26,391 nucleotides of DNA from Bacillota bacterium (lineage in GTDB: Bacteria; Bacillota; Clostridia; Oscillospirales; Ruminococcaceae), in contig JAEZDF010000108.1 in assembly GCA_023429685.1 (NCBI GenBank), positions 1 through 26,391 on the forward strand, in the 5' to 3' direction. The position numbers were made by a program, and so were the translations under genes. The notes under the pieces are model-generated. The model ran no database searches. It worked only from the letters and a program-made list of their open reading frames with translations, and was not told where the DNA came from. The number at the start of each line of letters is the position of its first letter. Within the stretch, counting starts at the first letter, position 1. Positions 1 through 7,201 of the stretch are shown in pieces.

Positions 1-8
1 GACGTGCC

Positions 9-2054
9 GTGTCGAAGCAAGGCTTCCCCGACAACATCAAATATCTAAAGGGCGTAGGCGAAAAACGTGCCGAGCTGTACCAAAAGCTCGGCGTGCAAAG
101 CGTCGGCGCCCTTTTGCGCTTATATCCCCGTGATTACCTTGATTTTACCAGCCCGTATTCCCCTTCCGATGCGCCGCGCGATACCCCTTGTGTCGTTCGC
201 GCACGGGTGTTTGCCAAAAACCCCGAGCAGCGCATTCGGGGCGGTATGACCCTTTACAAGGTGTTTGCCACCGATGATACCACCGATCTGGTGCTGACCT
301 TTTTTAACAACAAGTTCGCCGCTGCCGCATTGCAGGAGGGCAACGAGTACCTATTTTACGGCAAGGTGGGCGGCACCCTGCTTGCCCGTGAGATGACGTC
401 GCCGCTGTACTTTCCCGTTACCGGGCAGCTTGGTCTTGTGCCCGTGTACCCGCTGACGGCAGGGCTTAGCTCCAAGATTGTGGCGCAAAACGTCAAACAG
501 GCGCTTACGCTGTTAGACGACACGTTCCTTGACCCGCTGCCCGCCGCGCTGCGGCAGGAGCAGGAGCTGTGCCATCTATCGTTCGCGCTGCATGCCATCC
601 ACTTTCCACCCGATGCCCACGCCCTTGCGGTTGCCCGCAAACGGCTTATCTTTGAGGAGCTACTCACCTTACAGCTTGCACTTGCAATGCTGCGCCGTCG
701 CCCACGTCAAACAGCGTCGGCAGCGATAACCGATGCGGATATCACCCCGTTTGTGGCGGCTTTGGGCTTCTCTCTTACCGACGCACAGACCCGCGCAATC
801 GACGAGGCACTTGCCGATATGGGGCAGACCGTGCCGATGAACCGCCTGTTGCAGGGCGATGTCGGCTCGGGCAAGACCGCGGTTGCCGCGGCGCTTTGCT
901 ATGCGTGCGCAAAAAACGGCGCGCAGTCGGCGTTTATGGCGCCCACCGAGATACTGGCCCAGCAGCATTACGCGTCGCTTGCCCCGCTGCTAGAGGCGAT
1001 GGGCATTACCTGCGCGCTGCTGACCGGCTCTGTGAAGGCAGCGCAGAAAAAAGAGATCCTCTCCCGCCTTGCGTCGGGTGAGATTCAGTTTGTGGTGGGT
1101 ACGCATGCCCTGCTCACCCCGGAGGTTAAGTTTTCAAGGCTGGGGCTGGTGGTAACCGATGAGCAGCACCGCTTTGGGGTTTTGCAGCGGGCAAGCCTAG
1201 CGGATAAGGGCGGGCACCCCCATGTGCTGGTTATGAGCGCAACACCCATCCCACGCACCCTTGCGCTGATCATCTACGGCGACCTTGACGTATCGGTGCT
1301 CGACGAGCTGCCGCCAGGTCGCCGTCCGGTAAAAACCTACCTGATCGACTCCCCAAAACGCCACCGCGCGCTGGGCTTTATCCGGCGGTTTTTGGACGAG
1401 GGCAGGCAGGCGTTTATCGTGTGCCCCGCCATCGACGAGGGCGAAGGCGACCTAGTGTCCGCCACCGAATATGCGGCAAGGCTTACCGAGGAGGATTTTC
1501 GCGGCTACCGCGTGGGGCTTGTGCACGGCAGATTAAAGCCGGCGGAGAAGGAGCGCATCATGAGCCGCTTTTATGCGGGCGAGATCTCGCTGCTCGTCTC
1601 CACCACCGTCATCGAGGTGGGGGTGGATGTACCGAACGCCGTGGTGATGATGATAGAAAACGCCGAACGCTTTGGGCTTTCGCAGCTGCACCAGCTGCGC
1701 GGGCGGGTGGGGCGCGGGGCGTATGAGTCCCACTGCATCCTGGTCTCAGACGCGACGGGGGAGCAGACGCTAAAACGCCTGCAGGCGATGTGCAAGACAA
1801 ACGACGGCTTTCGGCTTGCCGAGGAGGACTTGTCGCTGCGCGGTCCCGGTGACTTTTTCGGCGCGCGTCAGCACGGTCTGCCCGAGATGAAGCTTGCAAG
1901 CCTGGTTGATGACATCGCGACCCTTAAGCTTGCCCAGACCTGTGCGCAGGAGATTTTGGCAGATGACCCCGCCCTTGCCCGCCCCGAGCATCAAGGGCTT
2001 GCCGAAAACGTGCGGCAGCTGTATGGAACGATAGGCACGGCGGGGATTAACTAA
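9..2054 (+). CDS. recG: ATP-dependent DNA helicase RecG
   Basis: RecG is a cytoplasmic superfamily 2 helicase that remodels stalled replication forks and branch-migrates Holliday junctions. The 681-residue product is full length for the family. The N-terminal wedge/OB-fold region covers roughly residues 1-250. It is followed by Walker A GDVGSGKT (about 283-290), the DEQH box of motif II (384-387), SATPIPRT of motif III (about 410) and QLRGRVGRG of motif VI (about 563-571). The GTG at position 9 is used as start because the N-terminus (NIKYLKGVGEKRAELYQKLG) aligns in style with known RecG starts. Only eight bases lie upstream and the frame stays open to the window edge, so an earlier start and the ribosome binding site cannot be judged. 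The next gene follows 37 bp downstream and may be co-transcribed. Confidence 0.96.
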   Translation: MSKQGFPDNIKYLKGVGEKRAELYQKLGVQSVGALLRLYPRDYLDFTSPYSPSDAPRDTPCVVRARVFAKNPEQRIRGGMTLYKVFATDDTTDLVLTFFNNKFAAAALQEGNEYLFYGKVGGTLLAREMTSPLYFPVTGQLGLVPVYPLTAGLSSKIVAQNVKQALTLLDDTFLDPLPAALRQEQELCHLSFALHAIHFPPDAHALAVARKRLIFEELLTLQLALAMLRRRPRQTASAAITDADITPFVAALGFSLTDAQTRAIDEALADMGQTVPMNRLLQGDVGSGKTAVAAALCYACAKNGAQSAFMAPTEILAQQHYASLAPLLEAMGITCALLTGSVKAAQKKEILSRLASGEIQFVVGTHALLTPEVKFSRLGLVVTDEQHRFGVLQRASLADKGGHPHVLVMSATPIPRTLALIIYGDLDVSVLDELPPGRRPVKTYLIDSPKRHRALGFIRRFLDEGRQAFIVCPAIDEGEGDLVSATEYAARLTEEDFRGYRVGLVHGRLKPAEKERIMSRFYAGEISLLVSTTVIEVGVDVPNAVVMMIENAERFGLSQLHQLRGRVGRGAYESHCILVSDATGEQTLKRLQAMCKTNDGFRLAEEDLSLRGPGDFFGARQHGLPEMKLASLVDDIATLKLAQTCAQEILADDPALARPEHQGLAENVRQLYGTIGTAGIN

Positions 2055-2091
2055 ACCAAACCAGCAGGTAATAAATTGAGGGAGGAAAGAT

Positions 2092-2439
2092 ATGGGCAAT
2101 TCATTTTCGGAGATGAAGCTATTTCAAGTAAAGCCCGATAAACTAGAGGAGTTTGAAGCACTGATTGCGAAGATAAAATCAGAACAGGAAAAGCAGCCCG
2201 GCTGCATCAGTGTAAAGTATATGAAACGGTTTTATACGTTTGACGGTGTCAAAACCGGCAGCCCGCCAAGAGAGCTTACCAAGATTGTGAAATGCGTAAA
2301 ATACTATTCATACATAGAGTACGACACCATTGAAAACTGCGGGAAGGCAATGGGTTGGTTTTTTACGAATCACGCGAAAAACGTGATAAAGCTGCTTATC
2401 ATGCCGTTTGATATTAACAGCGGGTATTCAATTTTGTGA
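2092..2439 (+). CDS. Small dimeric alpha-beta barrel protein (ABM-like), function unknown
   Basis: A 115-residue soluble protein with a clear ribosome binding site (GGAGGAAAG just before the ATG). The opening (start MGNSFSEMKLFQVKPDKLEE, then an acidic helix and QPGCISVKYMKRFY) has the beta-alpha-beta pattern of dimeric alpha+beta barrel proteins such as the antibiotic biosynthesis monooxygenase (ABM) superfamily. These often bind haem or small aromatic compounds, or have no known activity. I infer the fold from pattern only. No catalytic residues are identifiable, and the middle (about 48-70) is longer than in minimal ABM proteins. It sits 37 bp after recG and is closed by a terminator at 2555-2586, so it is probably the last gene of that transcript. 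No metabolic role can be assigned from context. Confidence 0.75.
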   Translation: MGNSFSEMKLFQVKPDKLEEFEALIAKIKSEQEKQPGCISVKYMKRFYTFDGVKTGSPPRELTKIVKCVKYYSYIEYDTIENCGKAMGWFFTNHAKNVIKLLIMPFDINSGYSIL

Positions 2440-2554
2440 GGGATAGTGCGTGTCATGGAAGAAGAAGTAAGACCCGTACTTGTGGTTTTCTATATTCATT
2501 TTCAGCATTGTTAATTCTAGCCGCGTCTGGGTTCAATTGAATACTTATGACAAC

Positions 2555-2586
2555 AAATGCCCTTTTCACGATGAAAAGGGCATTTT
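2555..2586 (+). terminator. Rho-independent terminator after the ABM-like gene
   Basis: A perfect 14-bp stem (2555-2568 pairing with 2572-2585) with a three-base loop, ending in a short T run. The left arm starts with A residues that pair with the T tail, so it may also work weakly on the minus strand. It separates the recG transcript from the AT-rich island. Confidence 0.85.
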
Positions 2587-2633
2587 ACATATATTTACTA
2601 TATATTACAGCGTATAATTATACAAAATGATAC

Positions 2634-2662
2634 TAGACAAAAATTTGAAAACAAACTATAAT
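2634..2662 (+). promoter_or_regulatory. Sigma-A-type promoter for the AT-rich orphan gene
   Basis: The -35 TAGACA (2634-2639), a 17-base spacer and a perfect -10 TATAAT (2657-2662). Transcription would start near 2669, leaving a leader of about 230 bases before the TTG start at 2899. Confidence 0.7.
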
Positions 2663-2672
2663 AAGCATAACA

Positions 2673-2696
2673 GACCAATTCGTAACTGAATTAGTC
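2673..2696 (+). repeat. Inverted repeat at the transcription start of the orphan gene
   Basis: GACCAATTC (2673-2681) and GAATTAGTC (2688-2696) are complementary except at one position, with a six-base gap. The repeat lies about 4-28 bases past the predicted transcription start. It could be an operator or the first hairpin of the leader. The rest of the leader (2697-2898) is AT-rich and I see no recognisable element in it apart from the ribosome binding site AAGGGGAA at 2883-2890. Confidence 0.4.
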
Positions 2697-2898
2697 TAAA
2701 AATAACCTATTCAAATAGATGTTTACATTTTTAGAATATCACATTAGGTTAGCTTTGTCAACACGAATATTAATAAAAGGGGGAATGCCTTTGCGAGTCG
2801 CAATTTGCTAACAACCGATTCATAAATTCATTAATCATAAAGAATGTTAGAACACGTATAAAGCAACTAAATAAAACATAAAAAGGGGAATTATATTA

Positions 2899-3666
2899 TT
2901 GAGCAAAAAAGTATTTAATTCTGCAATATACAAGAACAAAGATTTCTGTGAAATACTTAAATTGGAAAACGTTAACAAATGCATATACGAGCTAAAATAT
3001 AGAAATCATTTATTTTGCCCTAACAAAGAATGCAATGCTAGGCTAAAGTTTGTTCCTAAAAAAAACGGGACTATTAAAATGTTTCAGAGTATAGCTAAAA
3101 AGGAGCATGTTGAAGGATGTCCGTACAAAATTGAGTATAAAAAATATAATAGTCCTAAGTTGAATGATGAATTTACCGAAAAAAAGATTATTGATGCATT
3201 AAAGTGGCAAATGCTACAATTTGGAACTCAAGGCTCTTATATAAACAAAATAAACCCAAAAAAATCCAAGCATAAGGTTTATAATAAACGTACTGAATCG
3301 AGCAAAAGGTACTATAATTGTGATTCAGTTGATGAAAGCTTAATCGGAGATACTATTGTTGTAGGTGGGTATATTTATTCCGTAAAAATTGTGGATAAAT
3401 GTCCAGATAATATTCATGCGTATATTAACTTTCACATGTCAAGTAATTCACGAGTAAGTATACCCTTTTCAAATAATCAATTAGATAAAGAAAATGAAAC
3501 ATTTGAAATTTTTAAGCAGATTAAATCAAAATGGGAAAATACACCAAATGGCAAGGGCTTGGTTTGCTTATGTTTTGGAAAGATAAATAAAACTGATACT
3601 GGTTTTAAGATATTACCGTACAATAATGTGTCGTTTAGCACAGAGTATAAAGATGTTGAAAACTAA
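2899..3666 (+). CDS. AT-rich orphan protein with a CxxxxC...HxxxC zinc-finger-like N-terminus
   Basis: I do not recognise this 255-residue protein. The start is TTG at 2899, eight bases after AAGGGGAA. The N-terminal part contains C40-x4-C45 (CPNKEC) and H70-x3-C74 (HVEGC) with a conserved-looking F/L pattern between, which resembles a single zinc-binding knuckle. The middle (about 80-130) is Lys- and Asn-rich. The C-terminal 110 residues alternate hydrophobic and polar residues as in a beta-rich domain. There is no signal peptide or membrane span. Base composition is strikingly AT-rich (AAA/AAT/ATA codons dominate) compared with the genes on both sides, which suggests recent acquisition. It ends 17 bp from the convergent rsmA, with no terminator visible between them. 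No function is proposed. A nucleic-acid-binding or defence-related accessory role is only a guess. Confidence 0.75.
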   Translation: MSKKVFNSAIYKNKDFCEILKLENVNKCIYELKYRNHLFCPNKECNARLKFVPKKNGTIKMFQSIAKKEHVEGCPYKIEYKKYNSPKLNDEFTEKKIIDALKWQMLQFGTQGSYINKINPKKSKHKVYNKRTESSKRYYNCDSVDESLIGDTIVVGGYIYSVKIVDKCPDNIHAYINFHMSSNSRVSIPFSNNQLDKENETFEIFKQIKSKWENTPNGKGLVCLCFGKINKTDTGFKILPYNNVSFSTEYKDVEN

Positions 3667-3683
3667 ATACTACAGAGCAAAAT

Positions 3684-4553
3684 TTATCGCTCAATACCCT
3701 GCTCGGTCTTTACCCCGTCGGCGATCGCCGCAAACTGGGCGAGGGTCAGCTGCTCCGCGCGGGCATTTGCGGGCACATCCGCAAGCTGCAAAACGGACTG
3801 AACCCGCTCTTTGGACAGACCGCCCACTCCAGATAGGGAGTTTGATATCGTCTTGCGTCGCTGAGAAAACGCCGCGCGCACCACCGCAAAGAACAGCTTT
3901 TCCTCTCGTACTGATACGGGCGGTGTATTGTGGATATCCAGTCGAATCACCGACGAATCCACATCGGGCGCTGGTAGAAAGCTGCCGCGCGATACCTGAA
4001 ACAGCACCTTCGGCTCGCTGTAAAAGCGCACCGCAATGCTCACCGCGCCCACATCACGGGTGGCGGGCTGGGAGCACAGACGCTGTGCCGCCTCCTTTTG
4101 CACCATCACGGTAATCGCCTTGACGGGCAGCCGCGACTCAAGCAAATTCATTACAATGGGTGAGGTGATATAGTAGGGCAGGTTCGCGCACACCACCACC
4201 TCCATGCCCGCAAACTCGCGGGCTATCAGGGCGGAAAGGTCGACCTTTAAAACATCCTCAAACACCACCGACACGTTATCAAGCCCGTCTAGGGTTTCCT
4301 CCAAGATCGGGGCAAGGCGGGTGTCTAACTCGATGCACACCACGCGGCGCGCGAGGCGGGCAAGCTCCACCGTCAAAACGCCGATGCCGGGACCAATCTC
4401 GATTACTCCGATGCCCTCACAGCCGGACTCCTTTGCCATGCGGGGGCACACCCCGGGGTTGATGATGAAGTTTTGCCCCTTGGCCTTCGAGAAGGTAAAG
4501 CCATGACGGCTTAAAAGCCCCTTGACCTCTTTGATGCCGGTCAGATTGTGCAT
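3684..4553 (-). CDS. rsmA: 16S rRNA (adenine1518/1519-N6) dimethyltransferase RsmA (KsgA)
   Basis: RsmA dimethylates two adjacent adenines in the 3' loop of 16S rRNA late in 30S assembly, using S-adenosylmethionine. From the chosen start the protein has 289 residues, the usual length. It shows GQNFI (26-30), the SAM-binding motif EIGPGIGVLT (52-61), the acidic E75 that would hold the SAM ribose, the catalytic motif NLPYY (124-128) and FSQRRKT near the C-terminal rRNA-binding region. An in-frame ATG lies 15 codons upstream (4598) but has no ribosome binding site. The ATG at 4553 follows AGGCAAGGA at good spacing, so I prefer it. It lies downstream of the HD-domain gene on the same strand, with a 90-base gap containing a 22-bp tandem duplication, and is probably co-transcribed with it. 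Confidence 0.94.
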   Translation of the reverse strand: MHNLTGIKEVKGLLSRHGFTFSKAKGQNFIINPGVCPRMAKESGCEGIGVIEIGPGIGVLTVELARLARRVVCIELDTRLAPILEETLDGLDNVSVVFEDVLKVDLSALIAREFAGMEVVVCANLPYYITSPIVMNLLESRLPVKAITVMVQKEAAQRLCSQPATRDVGAVSIAVRFYSEPKVLFQVSRGSFLPAPDVDSSVIRLDIHNTPPVSVREEKLFFAVVRAAFSQRRKTISNSLSGVGGLSKERVQSVLQLADVPANARAEQLTLAQFAAIADGVKTEQGIER

Positions 4554-4610
4554 GTTGTGTCCTTGCCTTTCTGGATGATATTCGTTTTTCGCGCCCATTC
4601 TATAGGGTAG

Positions 4611-4654
4611 GCGTGCACATACTAAAGTATGGGCGTGCCTATACTAAAGGATGG
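4611..4654. repeat. 22-bp tandem duplication between the HD gene and rsmA
   Basis: Two adjacent 22-bp copies (4611-4632 and 4633-4654) differ at three positions and share GCGTGC, ATACTAAAG and ATGG. The second copy contains the stop codon of the HD-domain gene (4644-4646). The first copy carries the same stop triplet at 4622-4624, so the duplication starts inside the end of the coding sequence and runs into the spacer before rsmA. Confidence 0.8.
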
Positions 4655-5309
4655 GTGTATCGTTGATGACTAAGCGAAACAGAAGCCCTAAAAAGTCAGC
4701 CGCGCGGCGGCACAAAATCATGCGTTGCAAAAATATCTCAAAGTAATCCATCACGGGGCAGATGGCGGTGTCGATGGATAGCGACAGGGTAATCGACTTT
4801 TTCTCCGCGTCAAGGTCAAGGGACGAGTGCTCCACGGCGTAGTTCACACGGTCATGGATGTCCTGCGTGGCAGGGTCCCAGTTGCGCACGCGGGTGCGGC
4901 GCACGTCGCTTTTATCAGCAAGAATCAGTGCCGCAGCTACGGCGCTGACGGCGGAGGCGGTGGCTTCGTCGTGATTGCCAATGGCGCAGATAACCTCTGC
5001 AATGTCGTCGGGCGGCATACCCATCTTGTCAAGGATTCGAAACGCCATCACAGCGCCGCTCTGGGCGTGGTCCACGCGGTTTACCACGTTGCCGATGTCG
5101 TGCATATACCCCGCGATGCGCGCAAGCTCGCAGGTGTGCGCGTCGTAGCCTAGCTCGCGCAGCACGGTATATGCCGTTGTGGCGCAACGCGTAACGTGCG
5201 CGGCGGAATGCTCGGTGTAGCCCATCGCCTTGAGCGACTCGTCCGCCATGCGGATGTATGCGTTAATTTCGGGGCTGTTTTTAACCTGTTCAAATGATAC
5301 GATTGCCAT
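4644..5309 (-). CDS. HD-domain metal-dependent phosphohydrolase
   Basis: A 221-residue cytoplasmic protein of the HD superfamily, whose members hydrolyse phosphate esters or nucleotides with a metal centre. Metal-binding residues are visible in order: H34/H38 in HSAAH, the H70-D71 doublet in YMHDIGN, GNHDE (111-115) and D132 in ADKSDVRR. The region after about 150 resembles the C-terminal part of clostridial HD proteins found beside translation and cofactor genes. The natural substrate is unknown. The start is well supported by AAAGGAGG just upstream of the ATG. A promoter candidate lies at 5357-5385 on the same strand. The gene is divergent from coaX and upstream of rsmA. The stop codon falls in the second copy of a tandem repeat. 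Confidence 0.88.
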   Translation of the reverse strand: MAIVSFEQVKNSPEINAYIRMADESLKAMGYTEHSAAHVTRCATTAYTVLRELGYDAHTCELARIAGYMHDIGNVVNRVDHAQSGAVMAFRILDKMGMPPDDIAEVICAIGNHDEATASAVSAVAAALILADKSDVRRTRVRNWDPATQDIHDRVNYAVEHSSLDLDAEKKSITLSLSIDTAICPVMDYFEIFLQRMILCRRAADFLGLLFRLVINDTPIL

Positions 5310-5356
5310 ATTATGTTTCCTCCTTTATCGAAGGTAGTAATTGTTGTAGTCATTTT

Positions 5357-5385
5357 ATTATACACTATTTCGGTTACAATTTCAT
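5357..5385 (-). promoter_or_regulatory. Sigma-A-type promoter for the HD-rsmA transcript
   Basis: On the minus strand: -35 ATGAAA (5385-5380, four of six consensus bases), a 17-base spacer and a perfect -10 TATAAT (5362-5357). It lies about 50 bases upstream of the HD gene start and diverges from the coaX promoter. Confidence 0.6.
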
Positions 5386-5447
5386 AGCCCTGTAACGGTT
5401 GGTATTGAACAAGCCGAGTAAAAAGCGTATAATAAGGTGGTAAAGTT

Positions 5448-5493
5448 TTGTATGGCAACCGCCGTATAGATTATTATACCCTGCACTAGTGCA
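5448..5493 (+). promoter_or_regulatory. Candidate coaX promoter with a 12-bp palindrome at the start site
   Basis: The -35 TTGTAT (5448-5453), an 18-base spacer and -10 TATTAT (5472-5477). A perfect palindrome TGCACTAGTGCA (5482-5493) covers the expected transcription start, where a repressor or other dimeric regulator could act. The promoter is moderate in quality. Confidence 0.45.
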
Positions 5494-5514
5494 TGACATA
5501 TGAGGAATGAACAA

Positions 5515-6282
5515 ATGGTATTAGCAATCGATATCGGAAACACGAACATCTGTCTTGGCTGCTTTGAGGACGACAAGCTGATTCTTACGTCGCGTCTGTT
5601 TACCGACAGCAACCGCACCGAGGATCAGTACGCCATCGAGATACGCGACATCTTTAACCTGTACGGCTTTAAGGGGCGGACGGTGGAAGGCTGCATCATC
5701 GGCTCGGTGGTTCCAAAGCTTACCGGCGTGCTTACCCGCGCGGTGGAAAAATACCTGCACTGTCCGGTGCTTATTGTATCGGCGGGCATTAAGACGGGTC
5801 TTAATCTGCGCGCGGAAAACCCCGCGGGCATCGGCGCCGACTTTGTGTGCGGCGCGGTCGGTGCAATGAATAAGTACCCACTGCCCTGTGTCATCTTTGA
5901 CCTTGGCACCGCCACAAAGATCTTTGCGGTGGATAAAACAGGCTCGTTCATCGGCGGTTCGATTATGCCGGGTGTGCTCATCTCGCTCGAGGCGCTTGCC
6001 AAACGCACGGCGCAGCTGCCTAGCATCGGGCTGGACGGCGCCGACCCGCCACTGATTACCACCATTACGGTAGAGAGCATGCGTTCGGGGCTTTTATACG
6101 GCACCGCGAGCATGATTGACGGGATGGCGGCGCGCTACAGCGAGACGTTTGACACCCCGCCCACCATCGTGGCTACGGGGGGCATCTCGGGTGCGGTGGT
6201 GAAGTATTGCAGAGAAAACGTGCAGTACGATCCCGATCTGGTACTCGAAGGGCTGTATCTCATCTACAAAAAGAATGCTTAG
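5515..6282 (+). CDS. coaX: Type III pantothenate kinase (CoaX)
   Basis: CoaX phosphorylates pantothenate to 4'-phosphopantothenate, the first step of coenzyme A synthesis. It needs a monovalent cation and is not feedback-inhibited by CoA. The 255-residue product has the ASKHA-fold signatures of the family: DIGNTN (6-11), a GSVVP segment, a GADFVCGAVGA-type stretch, and DLGTATK followed by GGSIMPG and TAQLP. An ATG five codons upstream (5500) is in frame. However, GAGG at 5502-5505 is correctly spaced for the ATG at 5515, and the family typically begins with (M)LLxIDIGNTN, so I use 5515. It is followed 226 bases later by an ECF S-component gene, which fits a vitamin B5 uptake and activation unit. 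Confidence 0.94.
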   Translation: MVLAIDIGNTNICLGCFEDDKLILTSRLFTDSNRTEDQYAIEIRDIFNLYGFKGRTVEGCIIGSVVPKLTGVLTRAVEKYLHCPVLIVSAGIKTGLNLRAENPAGIGADFVCGAVGAMNKYPLPCVIFDLGTATKIFAVDKTGSFIGGSIMPGVLISLEALAKRTAQLPSIGLDGADPPLITTITVESMRSGLLYGTASMIDGMAARYSETFDTPPTIVATGGISGAVVKYCRENVQYDPDLVLEGLYLIYKKNA

Positions 6283-6508
6283 CAAACAAACGGTGTAAAT
6301 CAATTATCATTGGCGTTTCGCCGATGGTTCGGGTTACAAAGCGGAAGTATTCAGCAATACAACACGCCTTTAATCTGAATCGGTTTAATCCCCTTATTCC
6401 TCTTTTTAAAGCGACGCTCGGTTGCTCAGGAAGAAAGGGGTAAGACCATAATTGACTTTATAAATTTGCGTTGCATCCCATACGGGAGCGACAGCAGGAG
6501 GAATTGTT

Positions 6509-7141
6509 ATGAACCAAAACACACGGCGCATCCCCACGCGTACCCTGACCATCCTTGGCATCCTGTCCGCAATCGAGATTATCATGGCGTTTACGCCGCT
6601 CGGGTCGATCCCCATCGGACCAATTGTAGCAACGCTTGCGCACATACCGGTTATTATAGCGGGTGTGACGCTGGGCGTCGGGGCGGGCGCTTACATGGGC
6701 GGACTGTTCGGTTTGTTGAGCTTTATTGTCAACACCATGATGCCTACGGTCACGTCGTTTATCTTCACCCCGTTTTATTCGGTGGGGCAGGTAAGCGGCA
6801 ATCCTTGGAGCCTTGTAATCTGCTTTGTGCCGCGCATCCTGCTTGGCGTTGTGGCGGGTCTCTTGTTCCGGGTGATAGCCGCGCATGACAAGCACAAATA
6901 CGTTGCGTATACCGTCTCGGCGGTTGTAGCATCGCTTGTTCACACCGCACTGGTGCTGGGCGGCTTATACGTCTTCTTTGGCAGAACCTATGCACAGGTT
7001 ATCGGGCAGGCGTATGAGGCACTGCTTGGATTAATCGGTACGGTGGTGCTGACAAACGGCATACCCGAGGCCATCCTTGCCGCTATCCTTGCCGTTGCGG
7101 TGGGAAAGGCGCTGGAAAAGCTGTCTCGCCGACCGGCGTAA
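6509..7141 (+). CDS. ECF transporter substrate-binding (S) component, probably for pantothenate
   Basis: A 210-residue integral membrane protein with about five or six hydrophobic helices and no catalytic motif. It shows the pattern LGSIPIGPIVATLAHIPVI followed by a Gly-rich helix (GAYMGGLFGLLSF), characteristic of S components of energy-coupling factor vitamin transporters. These capture the vitamin and rely on the shared EcfA/EcfA'/EcfT module, which is not encoded in this window. A strong AGGAGG precedes the ATG. The substrate is inferred only from the position just downstream of coaX. Folate or another vitamin cannot be excluded. The 226-base gap upstream (6283-6508) contains a small ATCCC/GGGA hairpin near the ribosome binding site but no riboswitch I recognise. 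A terminator follows immediately. Confidence 0.85.
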   Translation: MNQNTRRIPTRTLTILGILSAIEIIMAFTPLGSIPIGPIVATLAHIPVIIAGVTLGVGAGAYMGGLFGLLSFIVNTMMPTVTSFIFTPFYSVGQVSGNPWSLVICFVPRILLGVVAGLLFRVIAAHDKHKYVAYTVSAVVASLVHTALVLGGLYVFFGRTYAQVIGQAYEALLGLIGTVVLTNGIPEAILAAILAVAVGKALEKLSRRPA

Positions 7142-7162
7142 ATCCCAAAGCTATAACATATT

Positions 7163-7197
7163 CGCCCCTTTGGCTGCCATGCCAAAGGGGCGTTTTT
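7163..7197 (+). terminator. Rho-independent terminator of the coaX/ECF unit
   Basis: A perfect 12-bp GC-rich stem (7163-7174 with 7181-7192), a six-base loop and a TTTTT tail. It lies between the convergent ECF S-component gene and pyrB. The minus-strand side has no T run, so it acts on the plus strand only. Confidence 0.92.
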
Positions 7198-7201
7198 AAT
7201 G

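Noticed and set aside
2455..2514. A 19-codon open frame (starts MEEEVRPVLVVFYIHFQHC) after the ABM-like gene
   Set aside because: No ribosome binding site and no recognisable similarity; too short to support.
3684..4598. Longer rsmA start at 4598
   Set aside because: The ATG at 4598 lacks a ribosome binding site, while the ATG at 4553 has one and gives the usual family length.
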